Positions 40,838-50,866 are shown, counted from the stretch's first letter. The stretch is 64,000 nt of DNA from Breznakia pachnodae (GCF_030814225.1 NZ_JAUSUR010000004.1:186001-250000), one strand, 5' to 3'. The notes: a model not told the origin generated them from the sequence alone. Translations and numbers: made by a program.

Positions 40838-41950
40838 TTATTTAATGAGTGCCTTTTGGCTTTCTAAATCAAATAAGTGAATCTTATTAGCATCAATTGC
40901 GATTTTTTCTTTATCACCGCTATGAATACCAAAGCGTGCATTGGTTCTTACAACCATGTCTTTTCCCTGGTATTGAAAATAAAGATTCATTTCCGATCCT
41001 GTCATTTCCACAAGATCAACTTCTATTTCTACTACACTATCTGGATACAAATCTGATACTGTTTTCTCAACATGGAAATCTTCAGGTCGAACCCCCATTG
41101 CCACAGTTTTACCAACAAAACCTTCTAGTGAATCAATTGGGGTTTTTCCTTCTGGAATTGGAAAGCGAATTCCATTAAAAGAAACATAGTATTTATCTTC
41201 TTCCTTTTCTAAAGTTACATCAAACATATTCATCTCTGGTGAACCGATAAACCCTGCAACAAACATATTCGCTGGATGTGCATATAAGTTTTGAGGAGTA
41301 TCAATCTGTTGGATGACTCCATCTTTCATAACTACAATCCGGTCTGCCATCGTCATTGCTTCGGTCTGATCATGTGTTACATATACAAATGTTGTACCTA
41401 ACTTCTGATGAAGTTTTGATATCTGTGTACGCATTCCAGTTCTTAGTTTTGCATCTAAGTTTGATAATGGTTCATCTAATAAGAATACGGATGGATTACG
41501 TACCATCGCTCTTCCTAATGCAACACGTTGGCGTTGACCACCAGACAATGCTTTCGGTTTTCTTTTTAGATAATCCTTTAGGTCAAGCATTTCTGCTGCC
41601 CATTGAACTTTTTCATCAATTTCTTCTTTATCTACTTTTCGCTGCATTAATCCAAATGCCATATTTTTATAAACATTCATATGTGGATATAATGCATAGT
41701 TTTGGAAAACCATTGCGATATCTCGATCTTTAGGAGCTACATCATTACATAAGCGATCTCCAATGTGAAGTTCTCCATCTGTAATTTCTTCCAGTCCTGC
41801 TATCATTCGTAAGGTAGTTGATTTACCACACCCTGATGGTCCAACCAGTACCATAAATTCTTTATCACGAATTTCTAAATCAAGATCTTCAATGGCAACT
41901 ACACCACCTTCATATTCTTTTTTTATGCCTGTTAATGTAATGCTTGCCAT
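40838..41950 (-). CDS. Sugar ABC transporter ATP-binding protein (MsmK/UgpC type)
   Basis: 370 residues. Walker [10 protein letters not shown], signature [19 protein letters not shown], Walker [14 protein letters not shown], and a switch His in [14 protein letters not shown], followed by the TOBE/MalK regulatory domain (from about 235). It energises CUT1 importers; MsmK-like ATPases may serve several transporters. First gene of the lac-gal operon. Confidence 0.94.
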   Translation of the reverse strand: MASITLTGIKKEYEGGVVAIEDLDLEIRDKEFMVLVGPSGCGKSTTLRMIAGLEEITDGELHIGDRLCNDVAPKDRDIAMVFQNYALYPHMNVYKNMAFGLMQRKVDKEEIDEKVQWAAEMLDLKDYLKRKPKALSGGQRQRVALGRAMVRNPSVFLLDEPLSNLDAKLRTGMRTQISKLHQKLGTTFVYVTHDQTEAMTMADRIVVMKDGVIQQIDTPQNLYAHPANMFVAGFIGSPEMNMFDVTLEKEEDKYYVSFNGIRFPIPEGKTPIDSLEGFVGKTVAMGVRPEDFHVEKTVSDLYPDSVVEIEVDLVEMTGSEMNLYFQYQGKDMVVRTNARFGIHSGDKEKIAIDANKIHLFDLESQKALIK

Positions 41951-42016
41951 TTAACAGCCTCCTTTTTATTCAAATAAACATAACTTTTTATTAGCGTAAT
42001 GATCATTTACAACCAC

Positions 42017-42045
42017 ACTATAATCACTAATGAAAGCGCTGTCAA
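42017..42045 (-). promoter_or_regulatory. Sigma-A promoter of the lac-gal operon
   Basis: On the minus strand: consensus -35 TTGACA (42040-42045), 17-base spacer, -10 TATAGT (42017-42022). Start predicted near 42010, about 60 bases before msmK. The 346-base gap 41951-42296 also holds the cre site and the terminator of the two-component operon; the rest (about 42050-42280) is AT-rich with no gene, a possible place for the response regulator to bind. Confidence 0.75.
42031..42044. promoter_or_regulatory. cre site (CcpA catabolite repression)
   Basis: TGAAAGCGCTGTCA matches the cre consensus TGNAANCGNTNNCA and is nearly palindromic around GCGC. It overlaps the -35 box, so CcpA-HPr(Ser-P) bound here would exclude RNA polymerase when glucose is present. 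Confidence 0.75.
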
Positions 42046-42282
42046 CGATTTAAAGGTAGCTTCAAAAAGAATTACCAAAGTTCTAAAATTTTTACCATTT
42101 TCAGTTTTCAAACCATAAATTATTCTTATTCTATCTAAAATTTTTTCTATTTTATCATTTTCATTTTTTGATATAATACATCTTAAATAAAATCGTATTC
42201 TTTCAGGTTTACCCTATTCACTTTGATATGAAATTTAGGTCTCATACATTTTACACTGAAAACTAAATACTGATTTTATCGT

Positions 42283-42313
42283 AAAAGAAGGCTCAATTAT
42301 TGGGCCTTCTTTT
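42283..42313 (-). terminator. Terminator of the two-component operon
   Basis: Perfect 10-base stem AAAAGAAGGC (42283-42292) with GCCTTCTTTT (42304-42313). The stop codon of the sensor kinase (42297-42299) lies within the loop. The arms give a T run on both strands. Confidence 0.8.
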
Positions 42314-44081
42314 GTAGTACAGGTAATTTAATCGTAATGATGGTTCCCTGATGAAGAATACTGGATACTTCTACCCCATAATCATCTCCATATAATAACT
42401 TAATACGATTATTTACATTTTTAATACCTAAACCTGAAAGTCCTTTTTTCATAGTATGGTCGCTTTCAAGTAATAACTGTAATTTTTCTTTTTCAATTCC
42501 TTTTCCATTATCAATAATTTCAATTACCAGATAATCTTTTTTGATTCTGGCAAAGATATTAATCGTTGCATGTTCCTGATCTGGGAATGCATGAAAGAAT
42601 GCATTTTCCACAAATGGCTGCATTAACATCTTTACGATTTCTAACTCCTTACACTCTTCACTGATATGGTAAGATACTGATACTTTATCATTGTAACGAA
42701 TATTCTGAATCATAACATAATTCTTCAGGTTGTCGATTTCTGATTGTACTGTACTGTACTCTTCATCACTTCCCAATGTATTACGTAACAGCTCAATAAA
42801 GGCATCCATTGCCTGTATTGCCTGTTCATTTTTATTCTGCCACATCAAGAATTTAATTGATGTCAGCGTATTGTATACGAAGTGAGGATTGATCTGCATC
42901 TGCAGTGCATGAATCTCTGATAGTTTCTTTTCTGATTCTAACTTCACTACATTATCAACATAGTTATTAAGTCCATCCAGCATATAGTTAAAAGCATCTG
43001 CCAGTTCCATAATTTCTCCAGAACTGTCGACTTCAATCTGATTATCAAAATCCCCTTCAATAATTTCAGGAATATGATCTACGATTACATTTAAAGGTGT
43101 AAAGTATTTACGAAGTAATATTACAACAATCCCAATTAATAGAATTGAAATTGCAAGCGTAAAAATAAGTACAGGTGGCAAGAAATTAATTTCTGCCATC
43201 AGTGCTGATTCATCAATCATACTCATTAACTTGAATTCCATAAACGGAAAATCAGCTACTCTTACTGCATATTTGCTATTGCTGATATCGGCTTCAAACT
43301 GTTCCTCATTTTCATAATCCACTAGTAAATTACTGATTTCATTATTTTGGGTTCCTTCATATTCTGCATTATTGGTAGATACAATTTTTCCATTTGCATC
43401 CACACAGTATACTTTATTGATTTTACTATCAATTAATGATTCATAATAAGAAGCAAATTCTTTTTCATTCATCATAATGATGGCAACACCGTATTCTTTC
43501 TTAGATGAATAATTACGAAGTACTTTTACTGCCATAATTATATCTGTATCTTTTGTATTTCCTGTAAATCCATTATCTGAATAATAATAAGTAATTTGGT
43601 CGGAGCGTGAAAGTGCATCCTGAATAATATCACTAGATAAAATCTCCTCTGCACTATCGGTACCCGATCCAGCACCTGGAGTATATTTTTTTCCATTGAA
43701 ACCAACTAACATCAGATTGGAAGATACTTTCTGGTGAAGTATTCCATAATCTGACATCTGTTCCTTCATCTTATAAATAATCTGTCCTTCTTCTACTGAA
43801 CTCAGATTATCTTCTGTGAAATAGTCTTCTACTGATTGACTATCCTGTGCCAGTGTAAGCACATTTACTACATCTACATGCAACTGGTAATATTCATCAC
43901 TAACCTGATCCATAATTTTGTCATTAAAGTCTTTATAAGCATCTAAATAAACTTCTTCTGACATATTGATTACAAACAAAGAAACGGTCATTGTCGCAAT
44001 GATAACCGCAATCCCTGCGGTAATACTAATCTGAATAAAGAAACGTTTATTGGTAATCATCTGCTTTAATTTATTCCACAT
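42297..44081 (-). CDS. Sensor histidine kinase, YesM type
   Basis: 594 residues. Two membrane helices (near 17-40 and near 310) flank a large extracellular sensor domain of the dCache style. A HAMP-like linker follows, then a His_kinase domain with the phosphorylated His in HALQMQINPHFVYNTLTSIKF and an ATPase domain with VIEIIDNGKGIEKEKL. YesM/YesN pairs control uptake of sugars or oligosaccharides. It overlaps the response-regulator gene by 11 bases and sits directly upstream of the lac-gal operon, so the likely signal is an external galactoside. Confidence 0.93.
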   Translation of the reverse strand: MWNKLKQMITNKRFFIQISITAGIAVIIATMTVSLFVINMSEEVYLDAYKDFNDKIMDQVSDEYYQLHVDVVNVLTLAQDSQSVEDYFTEDNLSSVEEGQIIYKMKEQMSDYGILHQKVSSNLMLVGFNGKKYTPGAGSGTDSAEEILSSDIIQDALSRSDQITYYYSDNGFTGNTKDTDIIMAVKVLRNYSSKKEYGVAIIMMNEKEFASYYESLIDSKINKVYCVDANGKIVSTNNAEYEGTQNNEISNLLVDYENEEQFEADISNSKYAVRVADFPFMEFKLMSMIDESALMAEINFLPPVLIFTLAISILLIGIVVILLRKYFTPLNVIVDHIPEIIEGDFDNQIEVDSSGEIMELADAFNYMLDGLNNYVDNVVKLESEKKLSEIHALQMQINPHFVYNTLTSIKFLMWQNKNEQAIQAMDAFIELLRNTLGSDEEYSTVQSEIDNLKNYVMIQNIRYNDKVSVSYHISEECKELEIVKMLMQPFVENAFFHAFPDQEHATINIFARIKKDYLVIEIIDNGKGIEKEKLQLLLESDHTMKKGLSGLGIKNVNNRIKLLYGDDYGVEVSSILHQGTIITIKLPVLQKKAQ

Positions 44082-45585
44082 GAATCATACCTCCACGTCG
44101 ATAAACACTTGGAGTTACTCCTATTTGTTTTTTAAACACCTTGCAGAAATAACTGTGATCAGAAAAACCTACTTCATATCCAACCTCACTAATATTTGCT
44201 TTTCCTGAACGCAATAATTCTGCCGCTTTATTAATTCGTATCTTATTTAAATATTCATTAAATGATAAATCTGAACGCTCATTAAAATAAGCAGATAAGT
44301 AACTGTAACTAAAGTTAAACTCATTCGCAATTTTATTAAGAGTTAAGGGTTGTTTATAATTCAAATGAAGATACTTCACTATCTGATTCATAATATCTTC
44401 ATTCTTTTCTAAATGATAATTATCAACTACTACACTTAAATCACTAATTACTTTTTTAAATTCTTTTTCTAACTGGGTTGCATCAATACTAGATTCCAGC
44501 GCACTTAACGCAGTTAGTTTAAACTCATGAATATAATCAGAATTTATATGATGTTCTTCCATCGTCGTTATGAAGGAATATAAGGAGTTTCCAATTAATG
44601 CTTTTAGCTCTCTAGGATTATTTTTCATCTCTAAAGCATGAGTTACAAACTCCTGCAACATCTCTAGTGCATCTTTTAACTGTAAACGATACAGTAAGTC
44701 ATTATAAATATGAATATCAAATTTCTCTAATGAAGTAATTGTAACTTTTGTGCGTTCACAAATAATATCTCCTTTTTTTAAGTAAAATCTATTTTCAAAG
44801 GATTCCACAAGTTCTTCATAAATATTTTTTAATAGAAACTGTTCTTCAAACGCGCTACTCAATGATAGAATGCATTCTGACATTGAAGAAGGCATCATTG
44901 ACAGCAGTTTCTCTTCCATATCAAATACTGTATCACTTGCAAACAATACCGCGTGTACTTCGTCAGAAAGACGTAATACGCAGTATTGATTATCTCCAGT
45001 TACTGATGATAGTTTCTGATTATAGAAAGATTCTAACTCTTCTTTATTGGATAATCCTTTGATATTAATTGCCAAGAGATAATAGTATGGATAGTTAAAG
45101 AACTCATCTTCCACTTTATCCATATTATCAAATCCTAAAAGAATCTGAGATAAGTAAGAAGATAATGGAGTTGCTTTTGATTCCATAAAATCTACTTTCT
45201 CAATGGTTGCTCTTACCTTCTGTAAGGATTCAAGCAATGTCACCTGATTCAAAGTTGGCTTTAAAATATAATCGGAAACTCCACTTAAAAACATTTGCTT
45301 AACATTATCAAAATCACCATAACTGCTCAATACAATAATCTTAATATCGGGATATAACTCTCTTACTTTTTTTGAAAGGACAATTCCATCTACTTCTGGC
45401 ATAACAATATCACACAAGATAATATGAGGTCGTTCTTTCTCTATAATCTCCAGTGCTTCTCTGCCGTTTGCAGCTTCACCAATAATTGTAAAACCGTTTT
45501 TTTCCCAATCTAAAAAGTGTACAATTCCTTGTCGAATAATGTACTCATCATCCACGATCAAAATTTTACAGATTTCTATGTTCAT
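44071..45585 (-). CDS. Response regulator with AraC-type DNA-binding domain, YesN type
   Basis: 504 residues. N-terminal receiver (KILIVDDEYIIRQGIVHFL, phospho-acceptor Asp in IILCDIVMPEVDG), a long helical middle part, and a C-terminal AraC helix-turn-helix pair (PLTLNKIANEFNFSYSYLSA, then ISEVGYEVGFSDHSYFCKVF). First gene of its operon; the sensor kinase follows with overlapping ends. Probable activator of the lac-gal operon or of the divergent alpha-galactosidase gene. Confidence 0.94.
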   Translation of the reverse strand: MNIEICKILIVDDEYIIRQGIVHFLDWEKNGFTIIGEAANGREALEIIEKERPHIILCDIVMPEVDGIVLSKKVRELYPDIKIIVLSSYGDFDNVKQMFLSGVSDYILKPTLNQVTLLESLQKVRATIEKVDFMESKATPLSSYLSQILLGFDNMDKVEDEFFNYPYYYLLAINIKGLSNKEELESFYNQKLSSVTGDNQYCVLRLSDEVHAVLFASDTVFDMEEKLLSMMPSSMSECILSLSSAFEEQFLLKNIYEELVESFENRFYLKKGDIICERTKVTITSLEKFDIHIYNDLLYRLQLKDALEMLQEFVTHALEMKNNPRELKALIGNSLYSFITTMEEHHINSDYIHEFKLTALSALESSIDATQLEKEFKKVISDLSVVVDNYHLEKNEDIMNQIVKYLHLNYKQPLTLNKIANEFNFSYSYLSAYFNERSDLSFNEYLNKIRINKAAELLRSGKANISEVGYEVGFSDHSYFCKVFKKQIGVTPSVYRRGGMIHVE

Positions 45586-45608
45586 AATGTGATCCCCTAT
45601 TCCTCTTC

Positions 45609-45638
45609 ATTATACCAAACCCATTTACTACAATTCAA
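45609..45638 (-). promoter_or_regulatory. Promoter of the two-component operon
   Basis: Minus strand: -10 TATAAT (45609-45614), with TGG directly before it, 18-base spacer, -35 TTGAAT (45633-45638). 24 bases upstream of the response-regulator start. Confidence 0.6.
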
Positions 45639-45759
45639 AACTTTCCAACTGATTTATAGCTATTCTGACAAAGTTCTTAAAATATTTCTATAAATCTAAA
45701 ATTATTCATATTGACTATAAGCAGGTATCTTTCATAAGATGTCAGTAGGAGGTACTTTT

Positions 45760-47979
45760 ATGCCTATTAACTATCATGAAGAAAGTAAAACCTTTCACCT
45801 TTACAACAATCAAATCAGTTATATATTTAAAATTTTAGAGAACAATCAACTTGGACAATTATACTTTGGAAAGAGAATTGAAAATAGCGAATCTTATGAT
45901 TATCTTTTAGAAGTCATTCGTCGTCCAATGGCAGCATATAAAAACTTAGGAGAATCTTTATTCTCAATGGAACACATCAAACAGGAATATCCAGTTTATG
46001 GAAGTGGAGATACCAGATTACCTGCAATTGAAATTGAACAGGAGAATGGAAGTAAACTATCAAACTTTGAATATAAATCACATACAATTACGCAAGGAAA
46101 GAAAGATATCAAACATCTTCCACATACCTATGCAACAGATAGTGAAAGTACTTCATTGTCCATTGAATGTACAGATACAGTAACAGATGTAACGCTTTAT
46201 CTGAATTACACTATTTTTGATGATTATCCTGCAATTGCAAGAAGTGTCAAAGTAGTCAATCATGGCAACCAAAACCTAAAGTTAAATCAGGCTATGAGTA
46301 TGTCTCTTGATTTGCCGGATAAGGATTATAAAATGATGATGTTTACTGGTGCATGGTCAAGGGAACGATTCCCTTCTTGTCAGCCATTACATTATGGAAT
46401 ACAGGCAATTGAATCAATACGAGGCAATTCCTCACATCAGTTCAATCCATTCTTTATACTAAAACGACCTGATTGTAATGAACATCATGGAGATGCATTT
46501 GGTTTCCATATTTTGTATAGTGGAAACTTTTTAGCACAAATTGAAGTAGATACTTATGACGTCAGTAGAATTACTTATGGAATTCATCCACATACGTTTC
46601 AGTGGAATTTACAACCCAAGGCTGAATTCCAAACTCCTGAGGCAGTTATGTTTTTTAGTGATACAGGATTAAATGGTTTATCACAAAGCATTCATTCCCT
46701 GTTCAACAAGCATTTAGTAAAAGGACTATACAAGGAGAAAGTCCGACCAATCCTTATTAATAACTGGGAAGCTACTTATTGGGATTTCAAAGAAGATAAA
46801 CTACTGGAAATTGCCAGTAAAGCAAAAGAGCTGGGAATAGAATTATTTGTGCTAGATGATGGTTGGTTTGGAAAACGTGATCATGATTTAGCTGGACTTG
46901 GTGACTGGTATACCAATCTAAAGAAGTTGCCTGATGGCCTTGATGGGTTATCGAAAAAAATTCATGCAATGGGTTTACAGTTTGGTATATGGATTGAACC
47001 AGAAATGGTCAACAAGGATTCTGACTTATATCGTAACCATCCTGAGTGGGTGTTACAAACTCCAGAACGAACATTACATCATAGTCGTAACCAATATGTA
47101 TTAGACTTTTCAAATCCTGAAGTTATTGATTATATCTTTGATATGTTAGTTAAGGCATTTGATCATGCAAATATTGATTACATCAAATGGGATATGAACC
47201 GAAGTATGTCAGATGTATACTCTAACTATTATCCAAACAACCAACAAGAAGAAATAACTCATCGCTATATATTGGGTGTTTACGACTTGTATGAGCGATT
47301 AATCAAACGTTACCCAAACATCTTGTTTGAGTCTTGTGCGAGCGGAGGCGGTCGCTATGATGCTGGTATGCTTGCTTATGCACCACAGTGCTGGACTAGT
47401 GATAATACGGATGGAGTAGAGCGAATTAAGATTCAATATGGAACCTCTTATGGATATCCAATTTCTTCTATGGGTGCTCATGTATCTGCAATTCCTAATC
47501 ATCAGATGCACCGTAAGACTCCATTATCATTACGTGCAAACATTGCCTATTTTGGAACATTTGGCTATGAGTTAGACCTTGCACAACTATCAGATTATGA
47601 AATTGAAGAAATGAAACAACAGATTATCTTCATGAAAGAATACCGTGAAGTAATTCAGTTTGGTAAGTACTATCGTTTACTATCTCCATTCGCTGGTAAT
47701 GAAAGTGCATGGATGGTGGTATCTCAAGATCAAGAGACGGCAATCGTATGTTACTCAAGAATCTTGCAGGAAGTAAATACACACTATCGTCGTTTACATT
47801 TACATGGTTTGAATCCACAACTTCAATATGAAATTCAACATGACTCATACACTCATTATGGAAGTGAACTAATGAATGCTGGGCTAGTAATCAGTGATGA
47901 ATCTTCTGGTGAAATACAGGGAGTTCCTAATGAATCAACTGGTGATTATCAATCAAGACTTTACATTTTAAGAAAATGA
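45760..47979 (+). CDS. aga: Alpha-galactosidase, glycoside hydrolase family 36
   Basis: 739 residues from ATG 45760, preceded by AGGAGG; a longer frame from 45739 lacks a site. N-terminal beta-sandwich, catalytic barrel, C-terminal beta domain. GH36 motifs: VLDDGWFGKRDHD, nucleophile Asp in IKWDMNRSMSD, acid/base Asp in WTSDNTDGVERIKIQYG, and SCASGGGRYD. No signal peptide, so cytoplasmic. It releases galactose from melibiose or raffinose-type sugars, which can enter the Leloir genes across the divergent promoter region. A TTGACT at 45714-45719 could be its -35. Confidence 0.95.
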   Translation: MPINYHEESKTFHLYNNQISYIFKILENNQLGQLYFGKRIENSESYDYLLEVIRRPMAAYKNLGESLFSMEHIKQEYPVYGSGDTRLPAIEIEQENGSKLSNFEYKSHTITQGKKDIKHLPHTYATDSESTSLSIECTDTVTDVTLYLNYTIFDDYPAIARSVKVVNHGNQNLKLNQAMSMSLDLPDKDYKMMMFTGAWSRERFPSCQPLHYGIQAIESIRGNSSHQFNPFFILKRPDCNEHHGDAFGFHILYSGNFLAQIEVDTYDVSRITYGIHPHTFQWNLQPKAEFQTPEAVMFFSDTGLNGLSQSIHSLFNKHLVKGLYKEKVRPILINNWEATYWDFKEDKLLEIASKAKELGIELFVLDDGWFGKRDHDLAGLGDWYTNLKKLPDGLDGLSKKIHAMGLQFGIWIEPEMVNKDSDLYRNHPEWVLQTPERTLHHSRNQYVLDFSNPEVIDYIFDMLVKAFDHANIDYIKWDMNRSMSDVYSNYYPNNQQEEITHRYILGVYDLYERLIKRYPNILFESCASGGGRYDAGMLAYAPQCWTSDNTDGVERIKIQYGTSYGYPISSMGAHVSAIPNHQMHRKTPLSLRANIAYFGTFGYELDLAQLSDYEIEEMKQQIIFMKEYREVIQFGKYYRLLSPFAGNESAWMVVSQDQETAIVCYSRILQEVNTHYRRLHLHGLNPQLQYEIQHDSYTHYGSELMNAGLVISDESSGEIQGVPNESTGDYQSRLYILRK

Positions 47980-48040
47980 TTTCTACGAAATCATATTAAA
48001 TACAAAGATTTAATACCAGGCACCTTTCTTGAAGCCCTGT

Positions 48041-48107
48041 AAGATATATCTTCTCTTTACCCTTCCTCATACTTCGAGGTGGTACGATAAAGAAATAGAT
48101 ATATCTT
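48041..48107. repeat. Long imperfect hairpin: aga terminator or end of the TnpB element
   Basis: Outer arms of 11 bases match perfectly (AAGATATATCT at 48041-48051, AGATATATCTT at 48097-48107). Pairing continues inward (CTCTTTA with TAAAGA, ending in CCTC with GAGG), giving a hairpin of about 67 bases. On the plus strand TTTTTT follows, so it can terminate aga. It also lies on the 3' side of tnpB, exactly where an omega RNA and transposon right end would be. Confidence 0.55.
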
Positions 48108-48122
48108 TTTTGTATGTACTTT

Positions 48123-48136
48123 GATGGAATTCCATC
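48123..48136. repeat. Perfect 14-base palindrome
   Basis: GATGGAATTCCATC, fully self-complementary. It lies between the long hairpin and tnpB, in the presumed right-end region of the element. GATGGAA recurs nearby at 48186-48192 in inverted form (TTCCATC). Confidence 0.5.
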
Positions 48137-48218
48137 TATAACACCGACCAATCATCTTCCACTAGTGATTGCATTAATATTATAGTTCCATCTATTATTT
48201 TCTTAGTATATTTATATT

Positions 48219-49667
48219 CTAATCTGCAAAACTCATTCCTCTTCTTGCAATTACATAACTTGCTGCTAGATGAGTACTGAGTCCTTTTGATTGCTGATAT
48301 TTCTCTTTGCCTATCTTACTTGTATAAGCTGGATTTACTCTTTCTACTGCAACTGCTTCTTTGTATGCTCTTGATTCAATTGTTTCTACTATTTTCATAT
48401 AGGCAAAATTACTCAACACTTCATTTACTCGTTTTTTATTGTATTTCATTTGTTGCTTTTTATGAGTAAAGTTTAAGTTCTCAATAATCAATGTCTTTTG
48501 ATGTTGTTTGCAAATATTAATCACTTCTTTACTCACTTCTCGTAATATCCATAATCTTTGATTACTTGTTTTTCGTTTTAATCTGTAATTGATTTTTCTA
48601 GTATTTATGATATTTCCATGCTTATTAGTTACTGTAAGTGCAATATGATCTACATTGATATCAATACCTACTACTCCATCTTCTTTTGTAGTGGTTGTTT
48701 CTTTTTCTGGTAGTTCTAATACTGCTTTGATAATAAAGTAATTTCTATGGTGTTCTAATACATAGCAGATTGCTTTTCCTGGTGTATTATGTTTTAACTT
48801 CACTTTCTCTTCTAGTAGTTCTTTTTGATAATGAAACTGAATTGGTAAGTAGATGGTTTCTTTGATTCCTCGATACATCATGGTATTACTATCTAGTTCA
48901 TATTTGAATAAGTTATTACCATATTTACCCTGCCTTCTTCCTTGGATGACCATTTGCTTATTCCGTTGATGTAGATAGTCTTCTCTCCACTTTTGATGAT
49001 TATTGATATACTCTTCTTTTGTATATTGGGCTTTGAATAGTCTACTACTTCCAAAACAGATTTGCTTTGGATGTTTCTTGTAGTTAGCTATTTCTTGTTT
49101 CTTTCTTTTCATCTTCCACAGCAACATCTTCAATCGATGGTTCAAGCATTTCATCATTACTTTGATATATAGCTCTTCAAATAAATACAGATTCATTTCT
49201 ATTCCGTCAACTATGACTGTATTATGTTTGGTATATGAAAACCCACATCCCTTAAAGATATGTAAGTTTTCGTTCTTCCCTTGTGAGATTGCAATTAGAC
49301 TATTGTGCACTTTCTTGAACTGCAGATATTGTTTTTCGACTTTCTTATACTTATTTTGAATATTCTTATGTTCTCTAGTTACTCGCTTTTCATGAAACTT
49401 TTGAGTTTGAATACTTGTCTTTATTTTTGCTTTGACATCACTTATCACACTAAGTGGCATATAGTCACTAGTTCCATATCTTGCTTTTAGTTTCTTTTGA
49501 AATCCTTTTCCCATTTTCACATTATAAAAAGTATCATCATAACATCTGCGATAGGTATAACGATACATTCGACTATATACTTTTAAATCATGATGGATAC
49601 AATTCACTTGAGATTCACTTAAATCCTTTAGATAGAATCGTTGACTTTGAGAGATAGTTTTTGGCAT
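48219..49667 (-). CDS. tnpB: IS200/IS605-family TnpB-like RNA-guided nuclease, variant
   Basis: 482 residues. TnpB proteins are Cas12 ancestors that cut DNA guided by an RNA made from the element's right end. The RuvC-like core shows the first Asp in GVVGIDINVDHIALTV (about 336) and the Glu in LIIENLNF (about 396). At the third site, normally Asp in D-x-N-A-A, this protein has GLSTHLAASYVIARRG, with His in that position. The usual CxxC zinc finger between the second and third sites is absent. A conserved N-terminal part (KQICFGSSRLFKAQY) marks a known Bacillota subfamily. No TnpA transposase lies nearby, so the element moves in trans or is a remnant. Left end not determined. Confidence 0.85.
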   Translation of the reverse strand: MPKTISQSQRFYLKDLSESQVNCIHHDLKVYSRMYRYTYRRCYDDTFYNVKMGKGFQKKLKARYGTSDYMPLSVISDVKAKIKTSIQTQKFHEKRVTREHKNIQNKYKKVEKQYLQFKKVHNSLIAISQGKNENLHIFKGCGFSYTKHNTVIVDGIEMNLYLFEELYIKVMMKCLNHRLKMLLWKMKRKKQEIANYKKHPKQICFGSSRLFKAQYTKEEYINNHQKWREDYLHQRNKQMVIQGRRQGKYGNNLFKYELDSNTMMYRGIKETIYLPIQFHYQKELLEEKVKLKHNTPGKAICYVLEHHRNYFIIKAVLELPEKETTTTKEDGVVGIDINVDHIALTVTNKHGNIINTRKINYRLKRKTSNQRLWILREVSKEVINICKQHQKTLIIENLNFTHKKQQMKYNKKRVNEVLSNFAYMKIVETIESRAYKEAVAVERVNPAYTSKIGKEKYQQSKGLSTHLAASYVIARRGMSFAD

Positions 49668-49876
49668 AAGTATTACTCCTTTTTATTGGTTTATAATATT
49701 ATGTCAACGATTCAATTGTAGTTCTTTATTGTTTATAGTTTACCATGATAATTTTACTATTAAAAGTCTTGTATTTTTATAATTATTCATTATCGAATCA
49801 TTAATATATCTATTTAATCTTTTATCTTTTAGAGAACTTTCCTAGTTAATAAAATAGGTGCATTTTCTTTGATAAT

Positions 49877-50254
49877 TTAAAACAATTTATTTTTGTACTT
49901 CCTATACGTAATAAACAAAATGATTGCTATTACAGCTTGAACAGCAAAGCGTAACCAAGATTCTTTTGGAAAGATAAGAAACATATTGAAAAGAAGTGCC
50001 AATCCTTCCAACCACAAAATAATTGGAAGTTTTCCTCTCTCATTTTGCGCATAAATAAAAGGAAGAATGAAAATTGCAGCCATCAATACAATTACAGATG
50101 GGTAATGAGAATAATTAATGTGGAAAAAGACACTAGCAAATGCTTGTATAAGAACTGTCGCTACAGCTAATGTACCACTTGTTATAGTAACCCTTTTCCA
50201 TGACATATAGTTGTGTTTTTCACGCCCTATAAAGTTATCTTTATCATCTTCCAT
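49877..50254 (-). CDS. Small four-helix membrane protein, unknown function
   Basis: 125 residues. A charged cytoplasmic N-terminus, then about four hydrophobic helices (TITSGTLAVATVLIQAFASV, VIVLMAAIFILPFIYA, LPIILWLEGLALLFNMFL, AVQAVIAIILFITY) and a basic end KYKNKLF. I recognise no family. Single gene between the TnpB element and the dut operon. The 209 bases upstream of tnpB and behind this gene are AT-rich with no further feature that I can support. Confidence 0.65.
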   Translation of the reverse strand: MEDDKDNFIGREKHNYMSWKRVTITSGTLAVATVLIQAFASVFFHINYSHYPSVIVLMAAIFILPFIYAQNERGKLPIILWLEGLALLFNMFLIFPKESWLRFAVQAVIAIILFITYRKYKNKLF

Positions 50255-50320
50255 AACATTACCTCTGTATTAATTTATATCTTATAATTATATTATAATA
50301 TTATTCGCTATTATTGTAAA

Positions 50321-50352
50321 TAAAAAAGATTATGATCATAAGACCATAACCT
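50321..50352 (-). terminator. Terminator of the nrdD-nrdG-dut operon
   Basis: Arms 50327-50334 and 50345-50352 form an 8-base stem with one G-U pair, and the minus strand continues into six T. It lies just after the dut stop codon. Confidence 0.7.
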
Positions 50353-50357
50353 AATTA

Positions 50358-50858
50358 CTATTTGCTTGTACTTCCAAATCCACCATTACGGACTTCAGTT
50401 GCATCATCATCAACTGTAATTCCATACTCAATAAAGATACCTTGCATAAAACCATCGTGTTTCTTTAACTCAATCGTTTTATCTTCATTTGTATCATTGG
50501 TGATTTTCGCGAAGATATGACCTTCATTATCAGAGAAATAATAATCTGAATCAATGATTCCAACTGTATTATTTAACTGTAAACGATATTTAAACCCTAA
50601 TCCACTTCTTGGATATAACTTTAATACCCAGTTTTCTTCCATCTTAGCACGAATACCTGTAGGTATCTTTGCTGTTTCATTTGGTTTTAATACTAAGTCA
50701 TAAGGCACAAAGAAATCATATCCTGCACTTCCTTGGGTTGCGCGTTTTGGTAATTTGATTTCGTCATACATTGCCTGCACTGTATCATCTTCCATATCTT
50801 CAAATGCTTTTTTAAATTCCTCAAAACTTACTTTATAAAACTGTGCTATCTTTTTCAT
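50358..50858 (-). CDS. dut: Deoxyuridine 5'-triphosphate nucleotidohydrolase (dUTPase)-like
   Basis: 166 residues. The trimeric dUTPase motifs can be followed: motif 1 GSAGYDFFVP, motif 2 PRSGLGFKY, motif 3 NTVGIIDSDY, and motif 5 RNGGFGSTSK. It hydrolyses dUTP to dUMP and keeps uracil out of DNA. It has about 38 residues before motif 1, longer than bacterial dUTPases of about 145. It follows nrdG by 8 bases, coupling dUTP control to anaerobic deoxynucleotide synthesis. Confidence 0.9.
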   Translation of the reverse strand: MKKIAQFYKVSFEEFKKAFEDMEDDTVQAMYDEIKLPKRATQGSAGYDFFVPYDLVLKPNETAKIPTGIRAKMEENWVLKLYPRSGLGFKYRLQLNNTVGIIDSDYYFSDNEGHIFAKITNDTNEDKTIELKKHDGFMQGIFIEYGITVDDDATEVRNGGFGSTSK

Positions 50859-50866
50859 TCAATCTC

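Noticed and set aside
48071..48110. GGTGGTAC (48078-48085) followed by a T run looks like the end of a T-box leader on the plus strand.
   Set aside because: Only about 100 bases separate it from the aga stop, too short for stem I and the specifier, and no plus-strand gene follows. Better explained by the long hairpin.
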